DNA of 64,000 nucleotides from Nocardia testacea NBRC 100365 (GTDB lineage: Bacteria > Actinomycetota > Actinomycetes > Mycobacteriales > Mycobacteriaceae). A program made the translations under genes and the position numbers. Positions 51,970 to 62,854 of this stretch are shown piece by piece (position 1 is the first letter of the stretch; every line of letters starts with the position of its first letter). The notes under the pieces are model-generated. The model saw nothing but the letters and a program-made list of their open reading frames with translations, did not search any database and was not told the DNA's origin. Where the stretch lies: contig NZ_BAGJ01000089.1 of NCBI RefSeq assembly GCF_000308775.1, positions 27,900 to 91,899 of the forward strand, written 5' to 3'.

Positions 51970-53619
51970 TCAGCGCTGCAGTGCGGGTTCCCGGCGGGTG
52001 AGTCCGCCGGATGCCGCGTCGCCGGTCCGGTCCGGTCCGTCTCCGTCCCCGGAGCCCACCGGATCGAGCCCGGGATCGATATCGATCGTGCGGCGCAGCG
52101 GGCGGTTCGGCAACAGCGTGGTCGCCAGGAGCGCGACCACCGCGGCGATCGCGGCGATCAGGAAGATCCGGCCGGTCGCGTCGCCGTAGGATGCGCGCAC
52201 GACGGCGGCGATGGGTGCGGGCAGGCCGTCCAGATCCAGATTGCTGCCGCCACCACCCGTGGAAGTCTGGATACCCAGCCGGGCGAACCCCTGGGCCGAC
52301 AGTTCGCCGACGCGGGTCGCCAGCACCGAACCCAGCACCGAGACCCCGATGGCCCCACCGAAGGTGCGGAAGAAGGCGACGTTGCTCGAGGCCGCGCCGA
52401 TATCGTGCACACTCACCGTGTTCTGGACGGCCAGCACCAGGTTCTGCATCATCATGCCGACGCCCAGGCCCACCACCGCGATGAACACGCTGACCAGCCA
52501 CAGGTCGGTTTCGTGATCGAGCGAGGAGAGCAGGGCGAATCCGAACACCAGCAGGGTGGCGCCGCCGACGACGAATCCCTTCCACTTGCCGAACCGGGTG
52601 ATCAGCCGGCCCGACACCACAGAGGCGACGAGCATGCCCGCGACCATCGGGATGGTCAGGACGCCGGCGATCGTCGGCGAATAACCGCGCGAGGTCTGGA
52701 AGTACTGGCCGAGGAAGGTGGTCGCGCCGAACATGCCGATACCCACCGCGACGGATGCGATGATCGCCAGGCCGGTGGTGCGCTCGGTGACGATCCGCAG
52801 CGGCACGATCGGTGACTTCGCGCGTGCCTCCACCCAGACGGTCGCCGCGAGCAGTGCCACACCCGCTACCACGTACAGCAGCGATTCCCGGGAGAACCAC
52901 TCGTAATAGCCGGCCTTCCCCGCGAAGGAGACCCAGATCAGCAGAATCGAGACACCGGCGGTCATCAGCAGGGCGCCGAGCCAGTCGATGGACACATCGT
53001 CCTTGCGCTCGGTGGGCAGCCGCAGTGTGCGCTGGAGCAGGAACAATGCGACCACAGCGAGGGGTACGGAGACGAAGAAGCACCAGCGCCAGCCGAGCGG
53101 GCTGTCGACGATGACGCCGCCGAGGATGGGTCCGCCCGACATGGACACCGCCATTACCGCGCCCATATAGCCGGAATATCGGCCACGTTCGCGCGGCGCG
53201 ACGATACTGCCGATGATGGCGACGACGAGCGCGGTCAGACCGCCCATCCCGATGCCCTGAACCACGCGGGCGGCCAGCAGCAGCGTCACATCGTGGGCGA
53301 GGCCGGCGAGCACCGAACCCGCCACGAAGACGACGATGGCCGTCTGGACCAGGATCTTCTTGTTGAAGAGGTCGGCGAGCTTGCCCCAGATGGGGGTGGA
53401 CGCCGCGTTGGCCAGCAGCGCGGTGGTGATCACCCAGGCGTACGCGGTCTGCGATGCCTGCAGATCGCCGATGATCGTGGGCAGTGCGGTCGCCACGATC
53501 GTGGTACTGAGCAGCGCGGTGAACAGTGCGGCCAATAGCCCGGTGAGCGATTCGAGAATCTCACGGTGGCTCATCGCGTAGGGGTCTCGCCGCGTCACCG
53601 CCTCGACTGGACTAGACAT
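51970..53619 (-). CDS. DHA2-type MFS multidrug exporter
   Basis: A 549-residue EmrB/QacA-type antiporter with 14 hydrophobic segments: LFTALLSTTIVATALPTIIG at the start, motif A in WGKLADLFNKKILVQ and motif C in GIGMGGLTALVVAIIGS. It has an acidic C-terminal tail. It follows a MarR gene with an eight-base overlap and probably exports a toxic or antibiotic compound that releases the regulator. A second such exporter with a TetR is at 2618. Confidence 0.86.
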   Translation of the reverse strand: MSSPVEAVTRRDPYAMSHREILESLTGLLAALFTALLSTTIVATALPTIIGDLQASQTAYAWVITTALLANAASTPIWGKLADLFNKKILVQTAIVVFVAGSVLAGLAHDVTLLLAARVVQGIGMGGLTALVVAIIGSIVAPRERGRYSGYMGAVMAVSMSGGPILGGVIVDSPLGWRWCFFVSVPLAVVALFLLQRTLRLPTERKDDVSIDWLGALLMTAGVSILLIWVSFAGKAGYYEWFSRESLLYVVAGVALLAATVWVEARAKSPIVPLRIVTERTTGLAIIASVAVGIGMFGATTFLGQYFQTSRGYSPTIAGVLTIPMVAGMLVASVVSGRLITRFGKWKGFVVGGATLLVFGFALLSSLDHETDLWLVSVFIAVVGLGVGMMMQNLVLAVQNTVSVHDIGAASSNVAFFRTFGGAIGVSVLGSVLATRVGELSAQGFARLGIQTSTGGGGSNLDLDGLPAPIAAVVRASYGDATGRIFLIAAIAAVVALLATTLLPNRPLRRTIDIDPGLDPVGSGDGDGPDRTGDAASGGLTRREPALQR

Positions 53620-54169
53620 CTATTTGCTGACTCTCTTTCGATTTCGGCTCGTGTTCTCCGGTGACGCTGCGCTGCGTATCCGCGGACGATGAGCTGTGCG
53701 GATGTTTCTGGTTGTCGGTCGCGGCGTGGCGACCGTCCCGGGCGATGAGTCGGCTCCGGAGTGTGTGCAGGATCTGGTGGGCGTGTTCGGCGTCGTCCAC
53801 GCTCCAGTCGGCCAGAACCTCCTGCAGGCCCCGGACCCGTGAATCACGGATCCGGGCGAGGAGTTCGTGGCCGGCGGGTGAGACCTCGACGCGGATGGCG
53901 CGCCCGTCGCTGGGATCGGTATTGCGCAGGACATAACCGTCGGCGACCAGTTCGGTGATGTGGCGGCTCATGGCCGAGGCGCTGATACCTATCTGCGTGG
54001 CCAGGTCCACCTGCCGGCACGGACCGGACGTTTCCAGGTTGACCAGGACGCTGATCCCACCCGGCAGCAGCCGGCCCTCTTCGGGCTGTGCGAGGGACCG
54101 GCGGAGCGCTCGACTGATGAGGAACAGTTCGTCGAGGATGCCCTGGGCGGTGTCGGGGGGTACTCCCAT
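53612..54169 (-). CDS. MarR family regulator
   Basis: A 185-residue regulator. The winged helix covers residues ~50-115 (CRQVDLATQIGISASAMSRH; ITELVADGYVLRNTDPSDGR), with the conserved DxRxxx wing as DPSDGRAIRV. The last ~40 residues are a hydrophilic extension (HSSSSADTQRSVTGEHEPKS), unusual for MarR. It precedes and overlaps the exporter gene. Two identical 19-base repeats lie just upstream of its start, fitting autorepression. Confidence 0.87.
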   Translation of the reverse strand: MGVPPDTAQGILDELFLISRALRRSLAQPEEGRLLPGGISVLVNLETSGPCRQVDLATQIGISASAMSRHITELVADGYVLRNTDPSDGRAIRVEVSPAGHELLARIRDSRVRGLQEVLADWSVDDAEHAHQILHTLRSRLIARDGRHAATDNQKHPHSSSSADTQRSVTGEHEPKSKESQQIDV

Positions 54170-54189
54170 GCGTGCTCCGTACTGGATTA

Positions 54190-54236
54190 GTTGCTTGCGC
54201 TAATCAACTATAAGTTTGTTGCTTGCGCTAATCAAC
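54190..54236. promoter_or_regulatory. Exact 19-base direct repeats, MarR operators
   Basis: GTTGCTTGCGCTAATCAAC occurs at 54190-54208 and again, identical, at 54218-54236; starts are 28 bases apart. Each is an imperfect palindrome (TTG-x-TT-x-GCGC-x-AA-x-CAA on the other strand). They lie directly upstream of the MarR start at 54169. Confidence 0.72.
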
Positions 54237-54240
54237 AAAT

Positions 54241-54621
54241 GTGAAGTGTGGGTGTGCCCACAACCGGGGGGCGGATGACGACAATGCGCCGCCGAAGTTC
54301 CGCGCGGTCCATGCCGCGGGCCGCCGCCGTTCCCCGCGCCCCACGGCTATCCTGCGGTGCGATCGCAGGCCGATGGTCCTTGTCCCGAGTGTTCACGACT
54401 ATCCGTATCCCGGAGAGTCGCCCGAACCGCGGCGCGGGTGTACCTACAGGTCACCGACTCGAGGTGCCTCGTCCCCGAGTCGGGGGCCGGAGACATTGCC
54501 GGATGGCCGACCGACCCCGTCCCGGGGGCGGTGACGCCGCGGGGTCGGCGGGGGTTCTCCGCGGCCGAGCACGCGGCGGTCCGGTAACTGCGTGGTCTGG
54601 GACCCAGAGGAAGGTGTGCTG
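54241..54621. other. Intergenic region between MarR and the nuo operon end
   Basis: This 381-base stretch lies upstream of the minus-strand MarR gene and downstream of nuoN. Plus-strand open frames here are arginine/proline-rich and have no ribosome binding site. I see no convincing gene, and no perfect terminator hairpin for the nuo operon. Confidence 0.4.
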
Positions 54622-56244
54622 CTACCGCACGAATTCCCCGGCGCGGTCGGCGAGATCCAGCAGTGGCTGCGGAACGATGCCGAAGATCAGCGTGGCCAGC
54701 GCCGCGACACCGGCGACCGTGGTCGCGGCGGGCGGACCGACGACTTCGGGCGGGTCGGCCGGCGGATCGGTGAAGAACATCAGCACGATCACCCGGATAT
54801 AGAAGAACGCGGCGACCGCGCTGGCCAGGACGCCGACGATCACCAGCAGACCGGCATCGCTACCGGCCGCGGCCTGGAAGACCGCGAATTTCGCGACGAA
54901 TCCGGCGGTGATCGGTATCCCGGCGAACGACAGCAGCAGGAGCGCGAACATGATGGCGAGCCACGGTGCGCGCCGGCCGAGCCCGGCCCAGCGCGACAGC
55001 GCCGTCGCCTCCGTCCCGTCGGCTTCGCGCACCATACTCACGATCGCGAAGGCGCCCAGGGTGCCCAGACCGTAGACGAACAGATAGAACAGGGTCGCGG
55101 CGATCCCGCGGTCATCGGCGGCGACCAGCGCGGTGAGCAGGAACCCGGTATGCGCGATGGACGAATAGGCGAGCATCCGCTTCATATCGGTCTGGGTGAT
55201 CGCCAGGATCGCGCCGACCACCATCGTGGCCACCGCGACGGCGGCCAGTACCGGCCGCCAGTCGTCGGCTATTTCGGCGACTCCCACGGACAGCACGCGC
55301 AGCAGGGCGCCCAGCGCGGCGATCTTGGTCGCCGCGGCCATGAAGGCGGTGATCGGCGTCGGGGCGCCCTGGTACACGTCGGGCACCCACGCCTGGAACG
55401 GGACCGCGCCGACCTTGAACAGCAGACCCACGGCCAGCATGGCCACCCCCAGCAGCGCCAGGGTGGGCGCGCCGGTCTCGGCGGCGAGCGCGTCGGCGAT
55501 TCCGGCGAGGCGGACCGTGCCGGTCTGACCGTAGAGCAGGGCGACCCCGTACAGGAAGAACGCCGAGGAGAACGCGCCCAGCAGGAAGTACTTCAGCGCC
55601 GCCTCCTGGGAGAGCAGCCGGCGCCGCCGGGCCAGACCGCACAGCAGGTACAGCGGCAGGGAGAGCACCTCCAGCGCGACGAACATGGTGAGCAGATCGT
55701 TGGCGGCGGGGAACAGCAGCAGGCCGCCCAACGCCAGGAGCAGGAGCGGGAAGACCTCGGTGGGCGTGATGCCCGCGGTCGCGGCCGACCGCTCGGCTCC
55801 GCTGCCCGGGACGGCGGAGGCCTGCGGGGTGAACGCGTCCATGCCGTAGTCGGCGGTCGCGGCCGCACGGCTCCAGGTCCCCGGACCGGAGCGCGGCCGG
55901 GGCAGCGGCGCGCGCTCGGCGACGAACAGCACCGACAGAATGCCCACGATCAGCAGCGTGCCCTGGAGGAACAGGGTGACCCCGTCGACCGCGACCGCGC
56001 CGACCGCGGCCGTCGTCGCGGTCCCGGAGAGCAACAGGACAGCCACCAGCGCGGCCACCAGGGCAGCGAGGGTCAGTACCAGTTGCGCCGGATACCGCCA
56101 CGGGCGCGGGAGGAACGCGTCCACCAGCACGCCCAGGATCGCGGCGCCGAATACGATGAGGATCGGCGCCAGCACGTGGTATTCGATACTCGGTGCCGGA
56201 ACGGTCGCGGCCAGGACCGCGCCGGCGGACAACTCAGCGCTCAT
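54622..56244 (-). CDS. nuoN: NADH-quinone oxidoreductase subunit N
   Basis: A 540-residue antiporter-like membrane subunit of complex I with about 14 segments. Typical stretches are FVALEVLSLPLYLLCGLARR, EAALKYFLLGAFSSAFFLYG, FKVGAVPFQAWVPDVYQGAP and TDMKRMLAYSSIAHTGFLLT; Glu and Lys residues in these segments form the proton path. An extra Pro/Ser-rich loop (PRPRSGPGTWSRAAATADYG) lies near residue 105-150. Last gene of the operon; overlaps the nuoM end by 11 bases. ATG 56244 has GGAGG eight bases upstream. Confidence 0.93.
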   Translation of the reverse strand: MSAELSAGAVLAATVPAPSIEYHVLAPILIVFGAAILGVLVDAFLPRPWRYPAQLVLTLAALVAALVAVLLLSGTATTAAVGAVAVDGVTLFLQGTLLIVGILSVLFVAERAPLPRPRSGPGTWSRAAATADYGMDAFTPQASAVPGSGAERSAATAGITPTEVFPLLLLALGGLLLFPAANDLLTMFVALEVLSLPLYLLCGLARRRRLLSQEAALKYFLLGAFSSAFFLYGVALLYGQTGTVRLAGIADALAAETGAPTLALLGVAMLAVGLLFKVGAVPFQAWVPDVYQGAPTPITAFMAAATKIAALGALLRVLSVGVAEIADDWRPVLAAVAVATMVVGAILAITQTDMKRMLAYSSIAHTGFLLTALVAADDRGIAATLFYLFVYGLGTLGAFAIVSMVREADGTEATALSRWAGLGRRAPWLAIMFALLLLSFAGIPITAGFVAKFAVFQAAAGSDAGLLVIVGVLASAVAAFFYIRVIVLMFFTDPPADPPEVVGPPAATTVAGVAALATLIFGIVPQPLLDLADRAGEFVR

Positions 56245-57856
56245 GATGCACACCTCCGGGGTTCGCCGCCTCCGGCCGGGCCGGGACCGGCGGTGCGGGA
56301 TCGACAATGCCGATCGTGGTGAGGGTCTGGTTCACCGCCGGGTCGATGAAATCCAGTACCGGCCTCGGATAGATGCCGAAGAAGATCAGGGCGCCGAGCA
56401 GCGGCACCACGACCACCAGTTCGCGCGGCACCAGATCGCGGATCCGTTCACTGCCTTCGCGGACCGGGCCCGTCATCATCCGCTGGTACAGCCACAGGAC
56501 GTAGATCGCCGCCAGGACCAGCGCCGCGGCGGCGATCACCGCGGCCACCTGGTACCTGCTGAATGTGCCGATCAGGACCAGGAATTCGCTGACGAACGGG
56601 GCGAGTCCGGGCAGGGAGAGGGTGGCCAGACCGGCGATGAAGAAGGTTCCGGCCAGCACCGGCGCCACCTTCTGCACACCGCCGTAGTCGGCGATGAGCC
56701 GGCTGCCGCGCCGCGACACCAGGAAACCGGCCACCAGGAACAGCGCCGCCGTGGACAGGCCGTGATTGACCATGTACAGGGTCGCGCCGGTCTGCGCCTG
56801 ACTGGTCATCGCGAAGATACCGAGCACGATGAACCCGAAGTGCGAGATGGAGGTGTAGGCGATCAGGCACATCACATCGGTCTGGCCGATCGCCAGCAGG
56901 GCGCCGTAGAGAATGCCGATCACGGCCAGCGTGATCACCAGCGGGGCGTAGGTGTCGACCGCGGCGGGGAACAGCAGCAGACAGTAGCGCAGCATGCCGA
57001 AGGTGCCGACCTTGTCGACGACCGCCATCATCAGCACCGCACTCGCCGGGGTCGCGGAGACGGCCGCGTCCGGCAGCCAGGTGTGCAGCGGCCACAGCGG
57101 CGCCTTGACCGCGAACGCGAACATGAAACCGAGGAACAGGGCGTTGAGCACCGCCGGTCCGGCGCCGAGCTGGCCGGAGTTGGCGGCCGCGACCACCGCG
57201 CGCAGGTCGAAGGTTCCGGCGCCGTCCGCGCCGAGATCCTGCTGGACGGTGAGGACGTAGAGGCCGATCACCGCGGCGAGCATGATCAGACCGCCGAAAA
57301 GGTTGTAGAGCAGGAACTTCACCGCGGCGCGGGAGCGCTGCTGCCGGACCTGCGCATCGTCGGTGCGTGGCCCGAAACCACCGATGAGGAAGTACATCGG
57401 GATGAGCATGGCCTCGAAGAACACATAGAACAGCAGGATGTCCAGGGACAGGAACGACACCAGAACCATAGCCTCCACCAGGAGGGTGAGCGCGATATAC
57501 GTGTGTGCCACCCGCTTCCCGGTGCCGACCTCGCGGTCGTCGTGCCAGCCGGCGATGACCAGCAGCGGGACCAGACCGGCGGTGAGCAGCACCAGGACCA
57601 GCGCGATCCCGTCCACGCCCAGGGTGTATCCGGCGCCGAACGCCGGTATCCAGGTGTGGGATTCGACGAACTGGAACTGCTCGCCACCGGGTTGGAAGGC
57701 CGCCGCCACCCCCAGCGCCACACCGAAGGTCGCCAGCGTGAACAGCAGACCGACCCAGCGGGCCAGTAGTCGCTGCGCGGCAGGCAGCAGGAGTACGACC
57801 GCCGCGCCCACCACGGGCAACAGCCAGAGCACAGACAACCAGGGCACGGCGCTCAC
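56234..57856 (-). CDS. nuoM: NADH-quinone oxidoreductase subunit M
   Basis: A 540-residue proton-pumping antiporter-like subunit. Key regions are [20 protein letters not shown] (with the conserved Glu), [40 protein letters not shown] (Lys) and [20 protein letters not shown]. The C-terminus has an amphipathic [13 protein letters not shown] end. GTG start overlaps nuoL by four bases (GTGA). Standard length and order for actinobacterial complex I. Confidence 0.93.
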   Translation of the reverse strand: MSAVPWLSVLWLLPVVGAAVVLLLPAAQRLLARWVGLLFTLATFGVALGVAAAFQPGGEQFQFVESHTWIPAFGAGYTLGVDGIALVLVLLTAGLVPLLVIAGWHDDREVGTGKRVAHTYIALTLLVEAMVLVSFLSLDILLFYVFFEAMLIPMYFLIGGFGPRTDDAQVRQQRSRAAVKFLLYNLFGGLIMLAAVIGLYVLTVQQDLGADGAGTFDLRAVVAAANSGQLGAGPAVLNALFLGFMFAFAVKAPLWPLHTWLPDAAVSATPASAVLMMAVVDKVGTFGMLRYCLLLFPAAVDTYAPLVITLAVIGILYGALLAIGQTDVMCLIAYTSISHFGFIVLGIFAMTSQAQTGATLYMVNHGLSTAALFLVAGFLVSRRGSRLIADYGGVQKVAPVLAGTFFIAGLATLSLPGLAPFVSEFLVLIGTFSRYQVAAVIAAAALVLAAIYVLWLYQRMMTGPVREGSERIRDLVPRELVVVVPLLGALIFFGIYPRPVLDFIDPAVNQTLTTIGIVDPAPPVPARPEAANPGGVHHER

Positions 57857-59739
57857 CAGATCCTCACGGCCAGCAGGGCTGCGGCCACCAAGGCCGCGCC
57901 GGTGAACATGGACAGGGCATACGAACGGACGAAACCGGTCTGGATCCGGCGGGCCCGCGCGGACAGACCACCGATGACCGCGGCGGTGCCGTTGACGAGA
58001 CCGTCGATCCCGCGGTTGTCGAGGAAGACCAGGGCACGGGTCAGATGCCGGCCGGGCCGCATGAAGGCGGCCTCGTTGACGGCGTCCCCGTAGAGATCGC
58101 GCCGCGCGGCCACGGTCAGCGCGGTCACTTCCTGGGGTGCGCTGTCGGGCACGGCACTACGCCCGTACTGCCGGTAGGCGACCGCGACGCCCACCGCGAC
58201 CACCGCGAGGGCGAGCCCGGTGATCACCGGCACCGGCAGGATCGGTTCCCCGTGGTGCTCACCGACAACCGGTGCCAGCCAGTTCTGTAGCGAGGAACCC
58301 CAAACGAAAACCGCTCCGGCGCCGACCGACCCGAGCGCCAGCAGGATCATCGGACCCGTCATCACGGCGGGGGCTTCGTGCGGGTGGGTATCGGGCTTCC
58401 AGCGGCGTTCGCCGAAGAAGGTCAGCAGCATCACCCGCGTCATGTAGAAGGCGGTGAGTCCGGCGCCGAGCAGGGTGACGGTGCCCAGGATCGGACCGGC
58501 GGCGCCCTCGGCGGCGAAGGCCGCTTCGATGATGCGGTCCTTGGAGAAGAACCCGGCGAACGGCGGCACACCGATGATGGCGAGGTATCCGAGACCGAAG
58601 GTGACGTAGGTGATCGGCAGCAGGGTGCGCAATCCGCCGTAGCGGCGCATATCGGTTTCGTCGTCCATGGCGTGCATGACCGACCCCGCGCCGAGGAACA
58701 GGCCCGCCTTGAAGAAGCCGTGGGTCAGCAGGTGCATGATGGCCACCGCGTAGCCCGCCGGGCCGAGGCCGACGGCCAGCACCATGTAACCGATCTGACT
58801 CATGGTGGAGGCGGCCAGCGCCTTCTTGATGTCGTCTTTGGCACAACCGATGATCGCGCCGAACAGCAGCGTCACCGCACCGACCACCACCACCGCGACC
58901 CGGGCGGTGGGCGCGAGATCGTAGAGGGGATTCGAGCGGGCGATCAGGTACACACCCGCGGTGACCATGGTGGCGGCGTGGATGAGCGCCGACACCGGGG
59001 TGGGGCCCTCCATGGCGTCCCCGAGCCACGATTGCAGTGGTACCTGCGCGGACTTACCGCAGGCGGCCAGCAGCAGGAACAGGCCGACGGCGGTGAGTGT
59101 CGCGTCGCTCGCCGCGGGGGCGGCGGTGAACACCCCACCGAAATCGAGGGATCCGAAGGTGGCGAACATGATCATCATGGCGATGGCCAGGCCCATATCG
59201 CCGACCCGGTTCACCACGAACGCCTTCTTGGCGGCCGTGGCCGCCGACGGTTTGTGGTACCAGAACCCGATCAGCAGGTACGAGGCCAGACCGACGCCCT
59301 CCCAGCCCAGGTACAGCACCAGGTAGTTGTTCGCCAGCACCAGCAACAGCATCGCCGCGAGGAACAGGTTCAGATAGGCGAAGAACCGGCGGCGGCCGGG
59401 ATCGTGGCTCATGTATCCGACGGAGTAGACGTGGATGAGCGAGCCGACGCCGGTGATGAGCAGGGCGAAACAGATGGACAGCTGGTCCAGCGCGAGCCCG
59501 AAATCGACCTGTAGCCCGGCGACCGGAACCCAGCTGAACAGATCCGTCGCCACCGCGCGCTCGGCGCCGGAACGGCCGAGCATTCCGGCGAAGGCGATCA
59601 CCGCCACCACGAAGGAGGCCAGCGCGGCCACGGTGGCGAGCAGATGACCCCATGCGTCGGAGCGACGTCCGGTGAGCAGTAGTACGGCGGCGCCGGCGAG
59701 GGGGAGGGCGGGCAGCAGCCACAGCGTTGCGGTATCCAC
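57853..59739 (-). CDS. nuoL: NADH-quinone oxidoreductase subunit L
   Basis: A 628-residue distal proton-pumping subunit. Signature pieces are [60 protein letters not shown] and [20 protein letters not shown]; the C-terminus holds the long lateral helix region. GTG 59739 starts one base after the second of two tandem micro-ORF repeat units that separate it from nuoK; the GAAAGGA in that unit is its ribosome binding site. Confidence 0.93.
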   Translation of the reverse strand: MDTATLWLLPALPLAGAAVLLLTGRRSDAWGHLLATVAALASFVVAVIAFAGMLGRSGAERAVATDLFSWVPVAGLQVDFGLALDQLSICFALLITGVGSLIHVYSVGYMSHDPGRRRFFAYLNLFLAAMLLLVLANNYLVLYLGWEGVGLASYLLIGFWYHKPSAATAAKKAFVVNRVGDMGLAIAMMIMFATFGSLDFGGVFTAAPAASDATLTAVGLFLLLAACGKSAQVPLQSWLGDAMEGPTPVSALIHAATMVTAGVYLIARSNPLYDLAPTARVAVVVVGAVTLLFGAIIGCAKDDIKKALAASTMSQIGYMVLAVGLGPAGYAVAIMHLLTHGFFKAGLFLGAGSVMHAMDDETDMRRYGGLRTLLPITYVTFGLGYLAIIGVPPFAGFFSKDRIIEAAFAAEGAAGPILGTVTLLGAGLTAFYMTRVMLLTFFGERRWKPDTHPHEAPAVMTGPMILLALGSVGAGAVFVWGSSLQNWLAPVVGEHHGEPILPVPVITGLALAVVAVGVAVAYRQYGRSAVPDSAPQEVTALTVAARRDLYGDAVNEAAFMRPGRHLTRALVFLDNRGIDGLVNGTAAVIGGLSARARRIQTGFVRSYALSMFTGAALVAAALLAVRIW

Positions 59740-59891
59740 GTCAGTGTCCTTTCGACATGCTCGGGCGCGCTGCGTGGTTACGCTGCGCTGCCGCCTCCGC
59801 GCTCGACCCGTACATGTCAGTGTCCTTTCGGCATGCTCGGGCGCGCTGCGTGGTTACGCTGCGTTGCGGCCTCCGCGCTCGACCCGGGCAT
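59740..59891 (-). repeat. Two tandem 76-bp units encoding 24-residue micro-ORFs
   Basis: Two units of exactly 76 bases (59740-59815 and 59816-59891) differ at about five positions. On the minus strand each contains an ATG, 23 further codons and a TGA: 59891-59817 and 59815-59741. Both products begin with GSSAEAA after the second residue and end NHAARPSM(P/S)KGH. nuoK stop, both micro-ORFs and nuoL start are joined by TGAC, one base apart each time. Each unit ends in GAAAGGACACTGAC, supplying the next ribosome binding site. A GCGCTGCGT/ACGCTGCGC hairpin lies inside each. Confidence 0.8.
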
Positions 59892-59892
59892 G

Positions 59893-60192
59893 TCAGAACT
59901 TCAGCAGGTTGGCGTCGTCGACCGAGGTCGAGCGGCGGGCACGGAAGATGGTGACGATGATGGCCAGGCCGACCACGACCTCGGCCGCGGCGACCACCAT
60001 GGTGAAGAAGGCGAAGACCTGGCCGTCGAGGTTCGCGTGCATCCGCGCGAAGGTGACGAACGCGAGATTGACCGCATTGAGCATGAGCTCGATGCACATG
60101 AAGACGATGATCGCGTTACGCCGCAGCAGCACGCCCGCGGCGCCGATGGTGAACAACAGCGCCGAAAGGAACAGATAGTTCTCGGGATTCAC
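59893..60192 (-). CDS. nuoK: NADH-quinone oxidoreductase subunit K
   Basis: A 99-residue, three-segment subunit. [40 protein letters not shown] (conserved Glu residues of the proton path) and [20 protein letters not shown] are all present. GTG start overlaps nuoJ by four bases. Its stop is followed after one base by the tandem micro-ORF repeat. Confidence 0.93.
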   Translation of the reverse strand: MNPENYLFLSALLFTIGAAGVLLRRNAIIVFMCIELMLNAVNLAFVTFARMHANLDGQVFAFFTMVVAAAEVVVGLAIIVTIFRARRSTSVDDANLLKF

Positions 60193-61040
60193 CGGGTACC
60201 TTCCTCGTCGGCCGGACGGGCGGGGCGGGCATCGTCGGATCCGGTGACCGGCGCGGCGCCGACCGAGAGCACCGCCGCATCGGTGAGTGCCCGGGTGCGC
60301 CGGTGCCGCAGAATGGTCGAGACCGACAGCTCCTCGAAGGATCCGTCCGGTAGCCGCGCCGGGATGTCCACCGCGTTGTGCCTGGCGTAGACGCCGGGGG
60401 TGGGCAGCGGTGTGGGCCGGTGCCCGGCGTCACGGAACCGTCGGCGCGACAGTTCCCGCTGGCCGAGTTTGGGGCCGAATTTCTCCCGATGCGCCAGTAG
60501 CATTGCGCCGATGGTGGCGGCGATCAGCAGTGCGCCGGTGAGTTCGAACGCCCACACATAACGGACGAAGATCAGTTCGGCCAGGGCGCCGATCACATCC
60601 CGGCCCGGGAAACCGGTGGCGGGGAATTCGATTCCGGAACTGCGGACACCGTGCGCGATACCCGTGCACAGCAGCACCCCGAAACCGACCCCGACCACGC
60701 CGGCGGCGATCCGCTGCCCGCGCAGCGTCTCCCGCAGCGATTCGGCCGAATCGACCCCGACCAGCATCAGGACGAACAGGAACAGCATCATGACCGCGCC
60801 GGTGTACACCACGATCTGCACCACGCCGAGGAACAGCGCGTCCTGGGCAATGTAGAACACCGCCAGCGTGATCATGGTGGCCGCCAGGCAGATCGCCGAG
60901 TGCACGGCCTTGGCCGCGAAGACCATCCCGAGCGCGCCGAGCACCGCGAGGGGGGCGAGGATCCAGAACTGCACCGTCTCGCCGGTTCCGGCGTCGGTCA
61001 GCGGGGCGGCGGCCAGCAGGGCCGTATCGGGGCCGATCAT
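60189..61040 (-). CDS. nuoJ: NADH-quinone oxidoreductase subunit J
   Basis: A 283-residue membrane subunit. The conserved Tyr-rich helix is in [20 protein letters not shown], and [20 protein letters not shown] is the usual first-helix pair. The C-terminal ~100 residues after [16 protein letters not shown] are a hydrophilic extension common in actinobacterial NuoJ. ATG 61040 overlaps the upstream nuoH-nuoI stop (ATGA). Confidence 0.92.
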   Translation of the reverse strand: MIGPDTALLAAAPLTDAGTGETVQFWILAPLAVLGALGMVFAAKAVHSAICLAATMITLAVFYIAQDALFLGVVQIVVYTGAVMMLFLFVLMLVGVDSAESLRETLRGQRIAAGVVGVGFGVLLCTGIAHGVRSSGIEFPATGFPGRDVIGALAELIFVRYVWAFELTGALLIAATIGAMLLAHREKFGPKLGQRELSRRRFRDAGHRPTPLPTPGVYARHNAVDIPARLPDGSFEELSVSTILRHRRTRALTDAAVLSVGAAPVTGSDDARPARPADEEGTR

Positions 61041-62854
61041 CGGTTACCTCCCGGCGCGGTACCCGCCGTGGGCCGGGGCGGCGCGGCGTCCACCCGGCCG
61101 AGGTAGTAGTCGGCCTCGGTGGTGCCCGGCTGCATCGCGTGCGGCGGGGCCTGCATGTCCGGTGCCAGCGGGGCGAGTAACCGGTCCTTCTCGTAGATGA
61201 GATCGGCGCGGTTGTCGTCGGTGAGTTCGTATTCGTTGGTCATCGTCAGCGCCCGGGTCGGGCACGCCTCGATGCACAGGCCGCAGCCGATACAGCGCAG
61301 GTAGTTGATCTGATACACCCGCCCGTAGCGTTCACCGGGGGAGAAGCGCTCCTCGTCGGTGTTGTCGGCGCCTTCGACATAGATCGCGTCGGCCGGGCAG
61401 GCCCAGGCGCACAACTCGCAGCCGATGCACTTCTCCAGGCCGTCGGGATGCCGGTTGAGTTGATGGCGTCCGTGATAGCGCGGTGCGGTGGGCACCTTCT
61501 CCTCGGGATAGAACTCGGTATTGGGTTTCTTGAACATGGTCAGCGCGGTGACCGCGAAACCCGCCAGTGGTTCGAACAGCCCGGGGGAGGAGGTGATGGT
61601 CGAGGTCCGTTCCGGCAGCGGCGGGGTCGGGAATCCCAGGAAGACCTGGCTCCCGCCCGGCGGGCCGGGCGGGGCGTTGCCCACCGGTAGATCGTCCTCG
61701 GGGGCGAACTCCGGTGCGGTGGCCGGGGCGTTACCGGCCCGGAGGAACAGCCCGACCAGCAGCCCGGTGAGCAGCAGGCCGCCGATCACCAGAATCGGTG
61801 TGCGCACCGGATAGCCCTCGAGGTCGAGGACCCGCGCGGTGGCCACCACCATCACCCAGGCCAGCGAGGTCGGGATGAGCAGTTTCCAGCCCAGGTTCAT
61901 GAACTGGTCGTAGCGCAGCCGCGGCAGCGTACCGCGCAGCCAGATGAACACGAACAGGAACATCCAGACCTTGGCGGTGAACCACAGCAGCGGCCACCAG
62001 CCCGAATTCGCGCCCTCCCAGAGGTTGACGGGGAACGGGGCCCGCCAGCCGCCCAGGAACATGGTGGTCGCCAGCGCCGAGACCGTGGCCATGTTCACGT
62101 ATTCGGCGAGCATGAACATGGCGAATTTCAGCGAGGAGTACTCGGTGTGGAATCCGCCGACGAGTTCGCCCTCGGCCTCGGGCAGATCGAACGGCGCCCG
62201 GTTGGTCTCCCCGACCATGGAGATGCAATAGATGAGGAACGACGGCAACAGCAGGAACACATACCAGGTGGGCTGCTGGGCGGCGACGATGCCGGAGGTC
62301 GCCATGGTGCCGCCGAGCAGGAACACCGCCCCGAAGCAGAGCGCCATGGAGATCTCGTAAGAGATCACCTGCGCGGTGGAGCGCAGCCCGCCCAGCAGCG
62401 GATAGGTGGAGCCCGAGGCCCAGCCGGCCAGCACGATCCCGTACACACCGATCGAGGTGACCGCGAGGATATAGAGAACACCGACGTGTAGATCGGTGAG
62501 CTGCAGGGCGGTTCGCTGCCCCAGGATCGAGACCTCCGGCCCGAACGGGATCACGGCGAAGGCCAGGACGGCCGAGACGACCGAGATGATCGGCGCGAGT
62601 ACGAAGATGGGTTTGTCCACGATCGCGGGGACGATATCTTCCTTGAACGCCATCTTCACGCCGTCGGCGGCGCTCTGCAACAGACCCTTGGGTCCCACGC
62701 GGTTGGGTCCGACCCGCATCTGCATCCAGGCCACGACCTTGCGTTCGATCAGCACGCCGAACAGCACGGTCAGCAGCAGGAAGACGAAAACGGCGACGGC
62801 TTTGGCGGCGACCAGCCAGAGCGGGTCGTGACCGAAGAGGGACAGATCAGTCAT
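61037..62854 (-). CDS. nuoHI: Fused NADH-quinone oxidoreductase subunits H and I
   Basis: One uninterrupted 605-codon gene carries both subunits. Residues 1 to ~385 are NuoH (eight or so membrane segments; [20 protein letters not shown], and [20 protein letters not shown] at the quinone site). A Pro/Gly-rich linker follows. From ~426 the NuoI ferredoxin begins [19 protein letters not shown], with two CxxCxxCxxxCP clusters at ~476-487 and ~521-532. No stop and no good internal start with ribosome binding site is seen at the junction. These are normally separate genes. ATG 62854 overlaps nuoG. Confidence 0.88.
   Translation of the reverse strand: MTDLSLFGHDPLWLVAAKAVAVFVFLLLTVLFGVLIERKVVAWMQMRVGPNRVGPKGLLQSAADGVKMAFKEDIVPAIVDKPIFVLAPIISVVSAVLAFAVIPFGPEVSILGQRTALQLTDLHVGVLYILAVTSIGVYGIVLAGWASGSTYPLLGGLRSTAQVISYEISMALCFGAVFLLGGTMATSGIVAAQQPTWYVFLLLPSFLIYCISMVGETNRAPFDLPEAEGELVGGFHTEYSSLKFAMFMLAEYVNMATVSALATTMFLGGWRAPFPVNLWEGANSGWWPLLWFTAKVWMFLFVFIWLRGTLPRLRYDQFMNLGWKLLIPTSLAWVMVVATARVLDLEGYPVRTPILVIGGLLLTGLLVGLFLRAGNAPATAPEFAPEDDLPVGNAPPGPPGGSQVFLGFPTPPLPERTSTITSSPGLFEPLAGFAVTALTMFKKPNTEFYPEEKVPTAPRYHGRHQLNRHPDGLEKCIGCELCAWACPADAIYVEGADNTDEERFSPGERYGRVYQINYLRCIGCGLCIEACPTRALTMTNEYELTDDNRADLIYEKDRLLAPLAPDMQAPPHAMQPGTTEADYYLGRVDAAPPRPTAGTAPGGNR

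Noticed and set aside
54592..59514. Very long plus-strand open frames opposite the nuo genes
   Set aside because: They are Arg/Gly/Gln/His-rich shadows produced by high GC content; the minus-strand readings are clear complex I subunits.
59740..59891. CRISPR-like repeat
   Set aside because: Only two 76-bp units lie directly head to tail with no unique spacers, and they encode micro-ORFs; this is not a CRISPR array.
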